Assembly: GCA_024233935.1 (NCBI GenBank)
Contig: JACKOY010000021.1
Coordinates: forward strand, 8,968 to 72,967
Origin: Spirochaetales bacterium
Lineage (GTDB): Bacteria > Spirochaetota > Leptospiria > Leptospirales > Leptonemataceae
Direction of reading: 5' to 3'
DNA length: 64,000 nt
Shown: piece after piece, positions 14,239 to 22,692 of the stretch
Position numbering within the stretch: the first letter of the stretch is position 1
Layout: every line of letters starts with the position of its first letter
Program-made: the position numbers and the translations under genes
Notes under the pieces: model-generated
What the model saw: the letters and a program-made list of their open reading frames with translations, nothing else
Databases searched by the model: none
Told to the model about the DNA's origin: nothing

Positions 14239-15483
14239 CTATCGACCTTCGGCGCTCAGGAAACGTTCAATGTGACCGGCGGCAACACTGGCCGGATTGC
14301 CCCGCCCCAGGGTTCGCCGCACGTGGTCCAGTTCGGCAACAATGGCATCACGATACTCGCGATCAGTCGTGATCTTCAAGAATTCTTGAAATATGTTTTC
14401 GGGCGTAACTTCGGATTGCAGAAGTTCCAGGCTGGCCTGCCGGCGCGCGAGAATATTCACAATGCCGATGAAGCGCGTACGGATCACGAGCGTACCGAAC
14501 AGAAAGTTAAACCAGCCCACCCGGTACAGGAGAATCATGGGAGTGCGAAAGTAGGCCGTCTCGAGCGTCGCCGTGCCCGAAGCCACGATGGCGACATCGC
14601 TCTCTTCCATAATTCGCAGGGTGCGACCACGATGGTATTCTACGTCGACGTCGGCGTATTGTAGCCGAACGGATTCTATCAGCGGTTCCAGATTCTCGTC
14701 GGCGCCGGCCAGAAGAATGCGGGCCCGCGGATAGCGCTTACGAATGAGGCGGGCGGCGCCCAACATCGGCCCTAAAAGACGCGAAACCTCCGAACGGCGA
14801 CTGCCCGGCAATAGCCCGACCGTAATGTCCGGCGGCCGTCTGACGACCGGCAACGGTTCCTCGCGACGCAACCGGCGCGGTATGCGACGGATCAGCGGAT
14901 GGCCGATGCACTCCGCTTCCACACCTTCGGCCGCATACATATCTTTTTCAAACGGGAAGAGCGTCAACATCAGATCCACGTTCTCGCGAATCGTTTTGAT
15001 GCGACTGTAGTGCCAGGCCCAGATCTGCGGGCTGACCAGGTAGATGACCCGAATACCGGCCGCCTTGAGCATACGTGCGAACCGCAGGTTAAAACCAGGA
15101 TAGTCCACCAGAACGGCCGCCACAGCGCCGCGACGCACTGCTTCTTCGAGAACCCGATCGGCCAGCGCCTTAAGCCTCCGGTACGCTTTGAAGGCTTCGA
15201 TGAACCCGATGACGGTCATTTCCCGCACATGCTCCAGCAACTCGACGCCTTCGGCCGCCATGGCATCGCCGCCGGTTCCGAAAAAATCTTCGTAGCCTGC
15301 CAGCCGGAGTTCGTGCACCAGGTCGGCCGCCAATAAATCCCCGGAATGCTCGCCGGTTATGAGCAGCAACGGCCCGGCGGCCTTCTTCAAACGAACACTG
15401 GCCCGTCGGGCGGGCCTCGATCCGGGGGTCGGGCCGGTTCGCCGCGCGCCGGTCTTCTTTTTCTTTGAGTCTCCGCTATTCAT
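14239..15483 (-). CDS. lpxB: Lipid-A-disaccharide synthase
   Basis: GT19 glycosyltransferase joining UDP-2,3-diacylglucosamine and lipid X into the lipid A disaccharide on the inner membrane face. Clear family blocks are LLITGEHSGDLLAADLVHEL (N-terminal Gly-rich motif), MTVIGFIEAFKAYRRL, AVLVDYPGFNLRFARMLKAAGIRVIYLVSPQIWAW and VGLLPGSRRSEVSRLLGPML. The first 35 residues are a basic, Lys/Arg-rich extension not usual for the family. At 414 residues it is otherwise of normal length. ATG overlaps the lpxI stop as ATGA, so product and substrate enzymes are translationally coupled. Confidence 0.95.
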   Translation of the reverse strand: MNSGDSKKKKTGARRTGPTPGSRPARRASVRLKKAAGPLLLITGEHSGDLLAADLVHELRLAGYEDFFGTGGDAMAAEGVELLEHVREMTVIGFIEAFKAYRRLKALADRVLEEAVRRGAVAAVLVDYPGFNLRFARMLKAAGIRVIYLVSPQIWAWHYSRIKTIRENVDLMLTLFPFEKDMYAAEGVEAECIGHPLIRRIPRRLRREEPLPVVRRPPDITVGLLPGSRRSEVSRLLGPMLGAARLIRKRYPRARILLAGADENLEPLIESVRLQYADVDVEYHRGRTLRIMEESDVAIVASGTATLETAYFRTPMILLYRVGWFNFLFGTLVIRTRFIGIVNILARRQASLELLQSEVTPENIFQEFLKITTDREYRDAIVAELDHVRRTLGRGNPASVAAGHIERFLSAEGR

Positions 15484-16364
15484 GAGATTCTGGCCGACCG
15501 GGCATTCAACTTACGCAGGTAATCTGTGTTTTCCAGGCCGGGTACTGGCTCCAGGGCCAGCACGCTGATCCGCAAGCTGGACGCCTGCTTGAGAAATAGG
15601 CGTGGATCAACAATAAAAGTTCTCTTTGAATCAAACGCAAGCACACGACAGCCCGATTCCTGCATGCTTTCCAGGGTCGAAGATCCGACCGTGGGTATAT
15701 CAAAACGCATATCGTGGTTCACCTTGGAGAGTTTGCAGACGACGGCGCCGCGCTTGTGAAACAATTCGCCACCGCGCCGAATGCAGCGGTCGGTTCCTTC
15801 GGCGGCCTCCACTGCCAGTACGGAGCGCTTGCCGATGACGACGGTCTGTCCGATATCCAGCCTGTTCATCTCTCGCGCGTGCAAAAGGCCAAAAGCAACG
15901 TCCAGCAATTCGGCCTTCGTGAGCCGCTTTCCGTAACGTCCGGGCGAAAGAAACAGCTCCCCCAGGTAGGTATGTTGCGGAATGATTTCAATATCGTATT
16001 TGCGGAGCTCGTCGGCCAGGTACTCGAAAATCGAATAGTCGCTCTGGTTCATCATGCGCGCCAGAAGAAAGACCGTGCGCAGGTCAAAGCGCGGATTGCG
16101 GTACAGTATATCCCGGGTCGCTTTGCCCAAAAGCAAAAGACGGCCGATCTGATGGCGTTTCATGGCGCGGATGGCCGAACTGTAGAAACGCGTCAAAACG
16201 ATCGGTTCTGCGTACTCTTTGAGGTCCGGGGGGGGAGCTTCGTCGGTGATACAAAAGACCCGCAGGTCCTCCTCACCCGCCCGCAGTGCCGCACGCACGG
16301 CAAGCCAGGGAAGCTCACCCCGGCCGGCCAATATGCCGAGGCGCCTGCGGTCCGGGGCCACCAC
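15480..16364 (-). CDS. lpxI: UDP-2,3-diacylglucosamine pyrophosphatase LpxI
   Basis: Hydrolyses UDP-2,3-diacylglucosamine to lipid X by attack on the alpha phosphate; it replaces LpxH in many bacteria. The 294 residues begin with LGILAGRGELPWLAVRAA, the typical opening, and the C-terminal DUF1009 part shows GQTVVIGKRSVLAVEAAEGTDRCI and a conserved K-x-x-D-x-R-x-D-x-PTVG stretch. The start is GTG 16364, 9 bases from the FmdB-type gene. It lies directly before lpxB and shares the ATGA overlap, so consecutive lipid A steps are encoded together. Confidence 0.93.
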   Translation of the reverse strand: MVAPDRRRLGILAGRGELPWLAVRAALRAGEEDLRVFCITDEAPPPDLKEYAEPIVLTRFYSSAIRAMKRHQIGRLLLLGKATRDILYRNPRFDLRTVFLLARMMNQSDYSIFEYLADELRKYDIEIIPQHTYLGELFLSPGRYGKRLTKAELLDVAFGLLHAREMNRLDIGQTVVIGKRSVLAVEAAEGTDRCIRRGGELFHKRGAVVCKLSKVNHDMRFDIPTVGSSTLESMQESGCRVLAFDSKRTFIVDPRLFLKQASSLRISVLALEPVPGLENTDYLRKLNARSARIS

Positions 16365-16373
16365 CAGAGAAAA

Positions 16374-16712
16374 TCAGCTCGCGGCCGCGGATGGGGACGA
16401 TGAACTCGTACTGCCCGAGTCCGGTTTCCCGCCTGCTCCGCTTTCAGTTTTGGTAGTCGAAGTCGGCGCCGAGCCTTCACTCTTGCCGGTGTCCGTGCCG
16501 GAACCGCTGCCTGCAGCCTCGCCACCACCGCCCTTGCGATAATCGGTCACGTAAAAGCCGCCGCCCTTAAAGACGATGCCGGCGCCGCCACCGATCAATC
16601 GCTCCACCCTGCCGCCGCACTCGGGGCAGGTGTCCAGGGGGTCCGCCTTCATGGACTGGAAGGCGTCAAAGCGGTGCTGGCATGCGACACAACGATAACT
16701 GTAAGTGGGCAT
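16374..16712 (-). CDS. FmdB-family zinc ribbon protein
   Basis: A 112-residue protein from ATG 16712 (MPTYSYRC), the standard opening of the FmdB/CxxC putative regulatory family. Two CxxC knuckles are present, CVAC at about residues 8-11 and CPECGG at about 29-34, then IGGGAGIVFKGGGFYVTDY, also typical. The last 45 residues are a low-complexity Ser/Gly/Thr tail (GSGSGTDTGKSEGS and on), which is variable in the family. Function is unknown; regulator or chaperone roles have been suggested for relatives. It lies 9 bases upstream of lpxI and likely leads the lipid A genes. Confidence 0.88.
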   Translation of the reverse strand: MPTYSYRCVACQHRFDAFQSMKADPLDTCPECGGRVERLIGGGAGIVFKGGGFYVTDYRKGGGGEAAGSGSGTDTGKSEGSAPTSTTKTESGAGGKPDSGSTSSSSPSAAAS

Positions 16713-16770
16713 GGTCCAAAACGACCGAAGCGCCATCCGGCGTCGATTCAAATTCGAACCGGAGTTGCTC

Positions 16771-17391
16771 TCATCGGAACCAGTGCAGCGCCCATTCGAT
16801 CAGGGGCCAAAGACCCCGTTCGGAAATCACGACTGCGCTCAGAAACCCGGCCACGGCGCCGCCGATGTGACTCTCATGACCAATGCCCCGGGAACCGCGC
16901 TTCATCAGCAAATAGGAGCCCAGCAGGAAGAGGACTGCAAACACGGGACCGGGAATCGGAATCGGGATGAACAAAAGAAATATGCTGATCCCGGGCTCAA
17001 AGACGATGGCTGCGAACACAAGGCCGCTGACGTACCCGCTCGCGCCCAGGCAGCGATACGAAGCATCGTCCCGCCGTCGGAAGTAAGTATACAGGTCAGC
17101 GCCGATCGCAGAGCCCAGCAATATAAAGAAGAAACCCGCGATTCCGGCCCGATAGAGGACCGGCCCGGCAAAAAAGTAGAAAGCCAGCATGTTGAGTGCC
17201 AGATGCGCGAGATTCGCGTGGGAGAAATTGGAAAGCACGAGCCCGGTAAGATTCTCTCCGCGCTTGACCTGATAGGGAATAAAAAGGAAATTCTCCGCGT
17301 TGCCCTGCCCCTGAAAGGCAGTAAAGCCGGACATGGATATCAGCACGTTCAGCGCAATAAAACCGAGAATGACGAAGTCCAGAAAATTCAA
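16771..17391 (-). CDS. Rhomboid-family intramembrane serine protease
   Basis: A 206-residue polytopic protein with about six membrane spans. The catalytic dyad is readable: Ser in YRCLGASGYVSGL (GxSx) and His in HESHIGGAVAG on a later helix; SHANLAHLALNMLAF supplies the conserved HxxxN-type region. I place the start at TTG 17391 because GGGAGGA lies 6 bases upstream and this removes a head-on overlap with the glycosyltransferase; a longer frame from 17478 is open but overlaps that gene. Substrates are unknown. It sits 58 bases upstream of the fmdB-lpxI-lpxB run. Confidence 0.88.
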   Translation of the reverse strand: MNFLDFVILGFIALNVLISMSGFTAFQGQGNAENFLFIPYQVKRGENLTGLVLSNFSHANLAHLALNMLAFYFFAGPVLYRAGIAGFFFILLGSAIGADLYTYFRRRDDASYRCLGASGYVSGLVFAAIVFEPGISIFLLFIPIPIPGPVFAVLFLLGSYLLMKRGSRGIGHESHIGGAVAGFLSAVVISERGLWPLIEWALHWFR

Positions 17392-17466
17392 ACGTATCCT
17401 CCCGCTCAAAGGACGCCCGTCCCAGCCTGAATCGTGGGCGAAGTCCGGCAGGAAGTGAGTACTGGC

Positions 17467-18384
17467 ATGGGGGGCCACCGGTCAAGCAAGGAAGCTCGCG
17501 AGTCCTATCTGCCGGTTTCAGCCATCATCCCGGTGGCCGGTCGCACGGAACTGTTGGTCGAAGCTGTGCGCTCCATTCTGCAGGGGACCGCCCTGCCGGC
17601 CGAGCTTATCATCGTCCTTTCCGGCACGCCCGCCCAAAAAAAGCGCAGTCGACTGGCGATCGCTGCCTGCCCGGACTTTGCGGATCGAGTGCGCGTCCTG
17701 GCCTGCGACGGGCCGGGCCCGGCAGCGGCCCGCAATCAGGGTGTGACTGCTTCCGGCCAGCCCTGGACCGCCTTTTTGGATTCGGACGACCTGTGGACTC
17801 CGCAGCACCTGGAACAACAGTGGCGCTATCTGTCGCGACGCCCGCACCTGAAGGCCTGCCACACACGCGAACTCTGGATCAGGCACGGCCGGGAACTGGC
17901 CGTGCCGCGCCACCTGCAACCGCGAACGGGCCGCTTTCTCCGGGATTCCATGCGCACCTGTCTGATCTCGGCCTCTTCGTTGCTGATTCAGAGGCAATTC
18001 TTTTTGGAACTGGGTGGCTTCGATGAAAGTTTTTTGGTCTGCGAAGACTTTGAACTCTGGTTGCGCCTGCTGAGCCGAAGCCCCCTTGGCCTGGTCCCTG
18101 AGGCGCTAACCGTAAAGCGCGCGGGCGACTGGAAACAACTCAGCTCCAGTCGGCATTCTCTGGATCGGGAACGCATACGTGCCATCCTGAAACTCTATCC
18201 GGTCGAACGCTGGAGTGAGAGTGAACGTCAGCAGGCGCGCCTGGCCGTCGCTGAAAAACTGGAGATTCTTGTTCGGGGAGCCCGGAAGCATGGCAGCCTC
18301 GCCGGGCTTACAGAAATTGCCAGCATGGCGCGCGACATTCTGGGCCCAACCGTGTTGCCCGAAGAATTACGCCGGCCAGCCTGA
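17467..18384 (+). CDS. GT2-family glycosyltransferase
   Basis: A 305-residue cytoplasmic GT-A transferase. The N-terminal half has VSAIIPVAGRTELLVEAVRS, the nucleotide-sugar fold entry, PGPAAARNQGV and the metal-binding FLDSDDLW (DxD-type) near residue 100; later come FDESFLVCEDFELWLRL, which fits the catalytic base region. The sugar and acceptor cannot be told from sequence. Start ATG 17467 has AGGAAGTGAG upstream; in-frame starts before it have less support. It faces tolC-type gene 18411 tail to tail with only 26 bases between. An envelope glycan role is reasonable given lipid A genes nearby. Confidence 0.88.
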   Translation: MGGHRSSKEARESYLPVSAIIPVAGRTELLVEAVRSILQGTALPAELIIVLSGTPAQKKRSRLAIAACPDFADRVRVLACDGPGPAAARNQGVTASGQPWTAFLDSDDLWTPQHLEQQWRYLSRRPHLKACHTRELWIRHGRELAVPRHLQPRTGRFLRDSMRTCLISASSLLIQRQFFLELGGFDESFLVCEDFELWLRLLSRSPLGLVPEALTVKRAGDWKQLSSSRHSLDRERIRAILKLYPVERWSESERQQARLAVAEKLEILVRGARKHGSLAGLTEIASMARDILGPTVLPEELRRPA

Positions 18385-18410
18385 ACCGAGGTCGGTCCGG
18401 ACAACCAGGC

Positions 18411-20135
18411 TCAGGGCTCGAAAGCTTCCTGTTCGTCTCGCATACGATCAATCACGTCCTCAATCTCGATTCCGTAGCGCACAAAGATCGTATTGCGAAC
18501 CAGATCATAGCGAACCAGAGATATGTTGAAGTTTACGGTCGCTTCGACAAAACTCTGCCGCGCCTGGGCAAGAGAGTCCAGGGCCTGTTTTACAGCCACC
18601 GCCGTAAACCGTCCCTGCCGATAGCGATATACGAGACCATTGTAATACGCCCGGGTTTGCTCAAGCGCCGTGCGGGCATTGTTCAGCGCTTCGTAGGCAA
18701 CGTTGATCTGATCCACACCCTCATAGATCTCGTCGCGAATCTGACGGCGCAGTTGTTCTTCCTGAATATCCAGAGTCCTGAGATCAATGCGGGCATTACG
18801 GGCATCGACGCGGGCGTCTTCGTCCCAGAGCGGGTACTCTACTCGAAACTCCAGCCCGTATTCGGGGCTGCGGTAGTCTCCGATGTCGTTGAAGGATTGC
18901 CTGGCGTGGCGAGCATAATCACGACTGGAATATCTGCCACCCACGGTCACCGAAGGGAGCAAGCGGTTCTCGGCCAGTTCATAAGCCTTGCGTGCGTTCT
19001 CACGCTGAAGCGCGATGCTGCGAAAATCCGGGCGCGTTTGATAAGCGAGTTCCAGATCGTCCTCGGGAGTAATGCCGCCCGGAACCTCGGTCAGCAAATT
19101 CGTGGCCCCGGTAAGTTCCAGTTGGGGGTCCAGGTTCATTTCGCGCAAAAGGGCGCGCCGTTCCGAATTGCGGTTCAAACGCGCTTGTTCCACCAGCGAC
19201 TCCGCCTGGGCTGCCAGAGCGTTCCACTGGTTTACTTCGAAGGCCTCGGCCAGACCAATCGTGCTTTTCTGAATCGTGATCGCGCGGATATTCCGGGTGT
19301 TGCGCAAAAGTTCCTGGGCGGTATCCAGGTTCTCTTCGGCGATGGAAAGCTGCCAGTACCGGATCATCGTGCCAACAACAAGTTGCGTAAGTTCGTAAAT
19401 CAGATTCTGGCGCTGTATTTCCGCCAGGTTCCGATTGATGTCATTGGCCCGACGCTGGCCATAACCGAAAGCATTCTTGAGCAACTCCTGGCGCAGAACC
19501 ACACCCAGAGCGCCGGTATGGAGCGGTCGCGTGCGAAACAGGCTGGAATCCAGGGTAAAACTACTCGTGGAGCTTGTGGTTGAGCTCGTGTTGGCGTTCT
19601 GCGTAAAATCGTAGTGCGTGAAGGAACGCGTGTCGCTGGCTTCTACTTCGAAGTAGGTCCCCGTACTGAACAGCTTCTTGAGGCGCGCATAATAGATATC
19701 CGTTTCGGTCCGGGCGGGAGTAAAGAGCGATGTGCGGCCCTCGGGCGCTACAATGGAATCCTGGCTCTGGTAACCGCCTTCGAGCACCGGCGAGTACTGG
19801 GCCTCGTCTCGCAGCAGCGGCGTGTCACTTTGAAGAATTTGCAGTTGTCGAATCCGGACCAGGTTGTTGTTGTCGAGCACCAGGCGTACGGTTTGTTCCA
19901 TGGTGAGCGGCACCGGGCGCCCTTCGGCATCGACCGGTAGCGTGTTGTAAACCGGCCCATCCAGTTCGATCTGTTCGGGCTCTTCGGCCAACCCGGCGTC
20001 AGGGGTTCCGGCTTCGTCCGGCATCGGTTCGTCCTGGGCAAAAAGCAACAATCCGGGGCCCGGCAACAAGGCCAGGCACAAAACATAGACCGAGAAACGT
20101 GACCGCCGACACATAGGCTTGACCAATTCGTACAT
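18411..20135 (-). CDS. TolC-family outer-membrane efflux protein
   Basis: A 574-residue trimeric outer-membrane channel subunit. After a signal peptide (YVLCLALLPGPGLLLFAQ) there is a low-complexity acidic stretch, then the two repeats of the OEP fold: TMEQTVRLVLDNNNLVRI, long heptad-type helices (ENLDTAQELLRNTRNIRAITIQ; NARTALEQTRAYYNG) and the second hairpin with RPDFRSIALQRENARKAYELA. The C-terminal IEIEDVIDRMRDEQEAFEP is acidic. No membrane-fusion or inner-membrane pump gene lies next to it, so its partner is elsewhere. Starts at 20135 and 20114 are both possible; neither has a clear Shine-Dalgarno. Confidence 0.9.
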   Translation of the reverse strand: MYELVKPMCRRSRFSVYVLCLALLPGPGLLLFAQDEPMPDEAGTPDAGLAEEPEQIELDGPVYNTLPVDAEGRPVPLTMEQTVRLVLDNNNLVRIRQLQILQSDTPLLRDEAQYSPVLEGGYQSQDSIVAPEGRTSLFTPARTETDIYYARLKKLFSTGTYFEVEASDTRSFTHYDFTQNANTSSTTSSTSSFTLDSSLFRTRPLHTGALGVVLRQELLKNAFGYGQRRANDINRNLAEIQRQNLIYELTQLVVGTMIRYWQLSIAEENLDTAQELLRNTRNIRAITIQKSTIGLAEAFEVNQWNALAAQAESLVEQARLNRNSERRALLREMNLDPQLELTGATNLLTEVPGGITPEDDLELAYQTRPDFRSIALQRENARKAYELAENRLLPSVTVGGRYSSRDYARHARQSFNDIGDYRSPEYGLEFRVEYPLWDEDARVDARNARIDLRTLDIQEEQLRRQIRDEIYEGVDQINVAYEALNNARTALEQTRAYYNGLVYRYRQGRFTAVAVKQALDSLAQARQSFVEATVNFNISLVRYDLVRNTIFVRYGIEIEDVIDRMRDEQEAFEP

Positions 20136-20218
20136 CCGTTCAGGAATTGCGATAGTTTTTAGAGAAAAACAAGCCACGCCGCCAACGTCCACGGCGGCGG
20201 TACTGGAACCAGAAAAAA

Positions 20219-20998
20219 ATGACCGTCACCGGAAGCAAAAGCGCGCTCGGCCTGGCTTTGGTGGTCGCCCTGGGGGCAGCCCCGGGCCCGGTCCGAATGA
20301 CCGGCGAAGAGGCGGCTGCGCCAGAAATGCCTTCGTTCTTGCTGCCGGCTCCGCTGTCCGGCGGCCAGAGCGACCGAATGCGTCAGCTATTTTCGGCTCC
20401 GGTTCTTAATGGAGGGCTGCTTGAAAGCATGGCGGACGAGAACGAGCTGGCCAGCCGGCGTGCACTGATCGAACGACAACATGCGCTGGCCGTGTCTTTG
20501 TGCGCCCTCGAAGCCGGTGCCCGCGAACAGGAATTGATGCGTCTTCGCCGACTGCAGCAGCGCCAGCTCCTGCGCTGGATGGGTGTTCAGGAGCGCTACG
20601 AACACATGCTGGCCTTTCGCCTGCACGAAGAGTTGCTCGGTGCCGAGCAGCTGGATCAGGAAGGCGCCTTGCTGGAGGCCAGGCGGGTGGTCCGAACCCT
20701 GCAGCAAGAACGCCAGCGACTGATTGCCCACAGCTGGCAGGAATTCTTCGGCGCCCTTGAAGACCGCCTCGACTCAGAGTTTTGCCCCGCTCCGCCGGCG
20801 GCGCCATCGCGCCTGAATTGCAGCGGGCGGCTCTGCACGGCAGCGGAACGCACGCAAGCCGACCCGGAACAAATGTACCGGGAACCGGAGGAGCTGCTGT
20901 ACCTGCCCTATTACGTGGCCCTGTACCGCTTTTTGAGGCGATTGCCGCCCGAAATCCGGGCACGCCTGGTGCTCGCCGGTTCCTGGGCGCGCCGGTGA
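20219..20998 (+). CDS. Predicted secreted, helix-rich protein of unknown function
   Basis: A 259-residue protein with a signal-like N-terminus (SALGLALVVALGAAPG) and then a strongly helical middle rich in Glu, Arg, Gln and Leu (RREL-type heptads such as LMRLRRLQQRQLLRWMG and LEARRVVRTLQQERQRL), likely a coiled coil. A Cys-containing loop (NCSGRLCTAAE) near residue 200 could be a disulfide. I do not recognise the family. It diverges from the tolC-type gene and lies 41 bases before the LamG-like gene, so the two probably form a unit. A minus-strand open frame overlaps it but lacks protein-like features. Confidence 0.55.
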   Translation: MTVTGSKSALGLALVVALGAAPGPVRMTGEEAAAPEMPSFLLPAPLSGGQSDRMRQLFSAPVLNGGLLESMADENELASRRALIERQHALAVSLCALEAGAREQELMRLRRLQQRQLLRWMGVQERYEHMLAFRLHEELLGAEQLDQEGALLEARRVVRTLQQERQRLIAHSWQEFFGALEDRLDSEFCPAPPAAPSRLNCSGRLCTAAERTQADPEQMYREPEELLYLPYYVALYRFLRRLPPEIRARLVLAGSWARR

Positions 20999-21039
20999 GA
21001 TGAGGCAAGCAACTGTGCGCTCTGGCCGATAAGACTAGC

Positions 21040-22692
21040 ATGCGGGCGTTCCATTGCGTAGTTCTGGTGTCGTTTCTCGGCAGCGCCGGTCTGGGCGCCG
21101 AAAGTGTCGAGTTCGGGACTCCGGCCCGGCCGGATTTCACCGGTGTGCGCCTGCAGGGAACAGAACTCTTCCGGGGCACAGACGCTACCCGGGATATCCG
21201 GCTCCAGCCGCGTTCGGCCCATATGGCGAATAACCTGCTCTACCTGGATTTTGACCAGGAGCTGCCACACCTCTTACGCGACGCTGCCGGACGCTACCAG
21301 GTCTTGCAGGCCAACTATATCGTGAGTCCAGAGGGGCGCGCGCGCCGGGCCGCACTCTTCAGCCGATTGGAGAACCGCGTTGAGATCGCTTCACCAGAAG
21401 AGCTCTGGCCGGGCCTTTTGCCATTGAACGATTTCACAATCGAGATGTCGATCAGGCCCATCTTCTTTTATAGAAGAAACGTCATCTTTCAGAAGACCAC
21501 CCTGCTGGACGGTGAGAAGCGCGGGCTGGAGATTTACATCGAGGGCGAACACGTCATCGTAAGTTGCTGGCAGCTATTCGAAGGCAGTGATGGCGTACGA
21601 CATACCGTTCAGTTGCGCTCGCACACGTCATTAAAACCAAACGAATGGGTTCAGATTCGGCTCAGCTTCGAGGCCGCCCGGGGACGATTGGCGCTGTTCC
21701 TCGATGGACAGGAAAGCCATGTTGTCCGGGCCGGCGATAGCGGCGGGGTGTGGCAGGCCCACTTTCATCCGCTGGATCGATCACCGATGATTCTGGCAGA
21801 AAGCTATGCGGGGCTGCTCGATGAGTTTCGTATTCTGGGACGCGCCAGTGGCGAAGGGGGCAACACGCAGTATGCCGCCGCGCAAATTGACAACGATCGA
21901 CTGGCCGGACACCAGCAAAGCGGTGTGGTACTTTCTGAAGTCATGCCGGGTCCGGATCGGTTTGGCGCAGTTCACGCTCACCTGGCCTACGAAGGCGAGG
22001 AGCCCGACGCATCCATGCTGAACGTCTGGGTGCGAACTTCCAACGCTCCTTTCTCGACCGATACCCGCGAAAGCGAACTGGCCTGGCGACGCGTGCCTGT
22101 GGCCGGAATGGACCTGGGCGACTTTCGCTATCTGCAATGGAAAGCCGAGCTCAAGAGCGACCCGGGCGGGAACTATTCACCGATCCTGAAATCGTTGCGA
22201 CTGACGTACGAATCCATGCGGGCTCCCACCACGCCGCGCGAGCTACGGGTTGTGGAGGGTCTTACCGACCCCGACCAGGTCGGCCTTGAATGGGTACGCA
22301 GTCCGGAACGTGAGATTGATGAACACGGGGGCTACTTCGTTTACATTGGTTTGCGCTCGGGGGAATACGCGGGGCGCATTCAGTACGTGGTGCGAGATGG
22401 GCGCGCCGTTCCGATTCGATTCGAGGGTCTGGAACGCCTGCCGCTTTCAACGGCAGAAGCCATGGAGCAGCGCCTGCGCCCGGAGGTGATTCGTCGCCTG
22501 CTGGACAACCGCGTACGTCTGGTTGTGACGAACGAACTCATTCAGCAAAACATTGCGCTCGATCCCAGGCGGCGCCTGTTGCCTTTTCTGCGGGCCGGTG
22601 AAGTGCTCTACTTTGCAGTTTCGGCTTACAACGGACGTGGCGGAGAATCAGAACTTTCGGAAGAAGTCTTCGCGCGCCTGCGACCGCGCTGA
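21040..22692 (+). CDS. Secreted protein with LamG-like (concanavalin-type) and fibronectin-like domains
   Basis: A 550-residue exported protein. Residues 1-20 are a signal peptide (VVLVSFLGSAGLGAE). About 90-270 look like a LamG/laminin-G sandwich: FTIEMSIRPIFFYRRNVIFQ, GLEIYIEGEHVIVSCW, KPNEWVQIRLSFEAARGRLALFLDG and AESYAGLLDEFRILGRA are the classic strand pattern with the DEF-h-h end. A second beta domain follows (about 300-395), then a fibronectin-like part beginning APTTPRELRVVEGLTDPDQVGLEW. Binding partner unknown. Its 3' end overlaps that of mutM on the opposite strand by 67 bases. Confidence 0.75.
   Translation: MRAFHCVVLVSFLGSAGLGAESVEFGTPARPDFTGVRLQGTELFRGTDATRDIRLQPRSAHMANNLLYLDFDQELPHLLRDAAGRYQVLQANYIVSPEGRARRAALFSRLENRVEIASPEELWPGLLPLNDFTIEMSIRPIFFYRRNVIFQKTTLLDGEKRGLEIYIEGEHVIVSCWQLFEGSDGVRHTVQLRSHTSLKPNEWVQIRLSFEAARGRLALFLDGQESHVVRAGDSGGVWQAHFHPLDRSPMILAESYAGLLDEFRILGRASGEGGNTQYAAAQIDNDRLAGHQQSGVVLSEVMPGPDRFGAVHAHLAYEGEEPDASMLNVWVRTSNAPFSTDTRESELAWRRVPVAGMDLGDFRYLQWKAELKSDPGGNYSPILKSLRLTYESMRAPTTPRELRVVEGLTDPDQVGLEWVRSPEREIDEHGGYFVYIGLRSGEYAGRIQYVVRDGRAVPIRFEGLERLPLSTAEAMEQRLRPEVIRRLLDNRVRLVVTNELIQQNIALDPRRRLLPFLRAGEVLYFAVSAYNGRGGESELSEEVFARLRPR

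Noticed and set aside
20406..21179. Minus-strand open frame of 257 residues
   Set aside because: Arg/Pro/Ala-rich without domain features, and it covers the start of the LamG-like gene; the plus-strand frames have signal peptides and structured composition.
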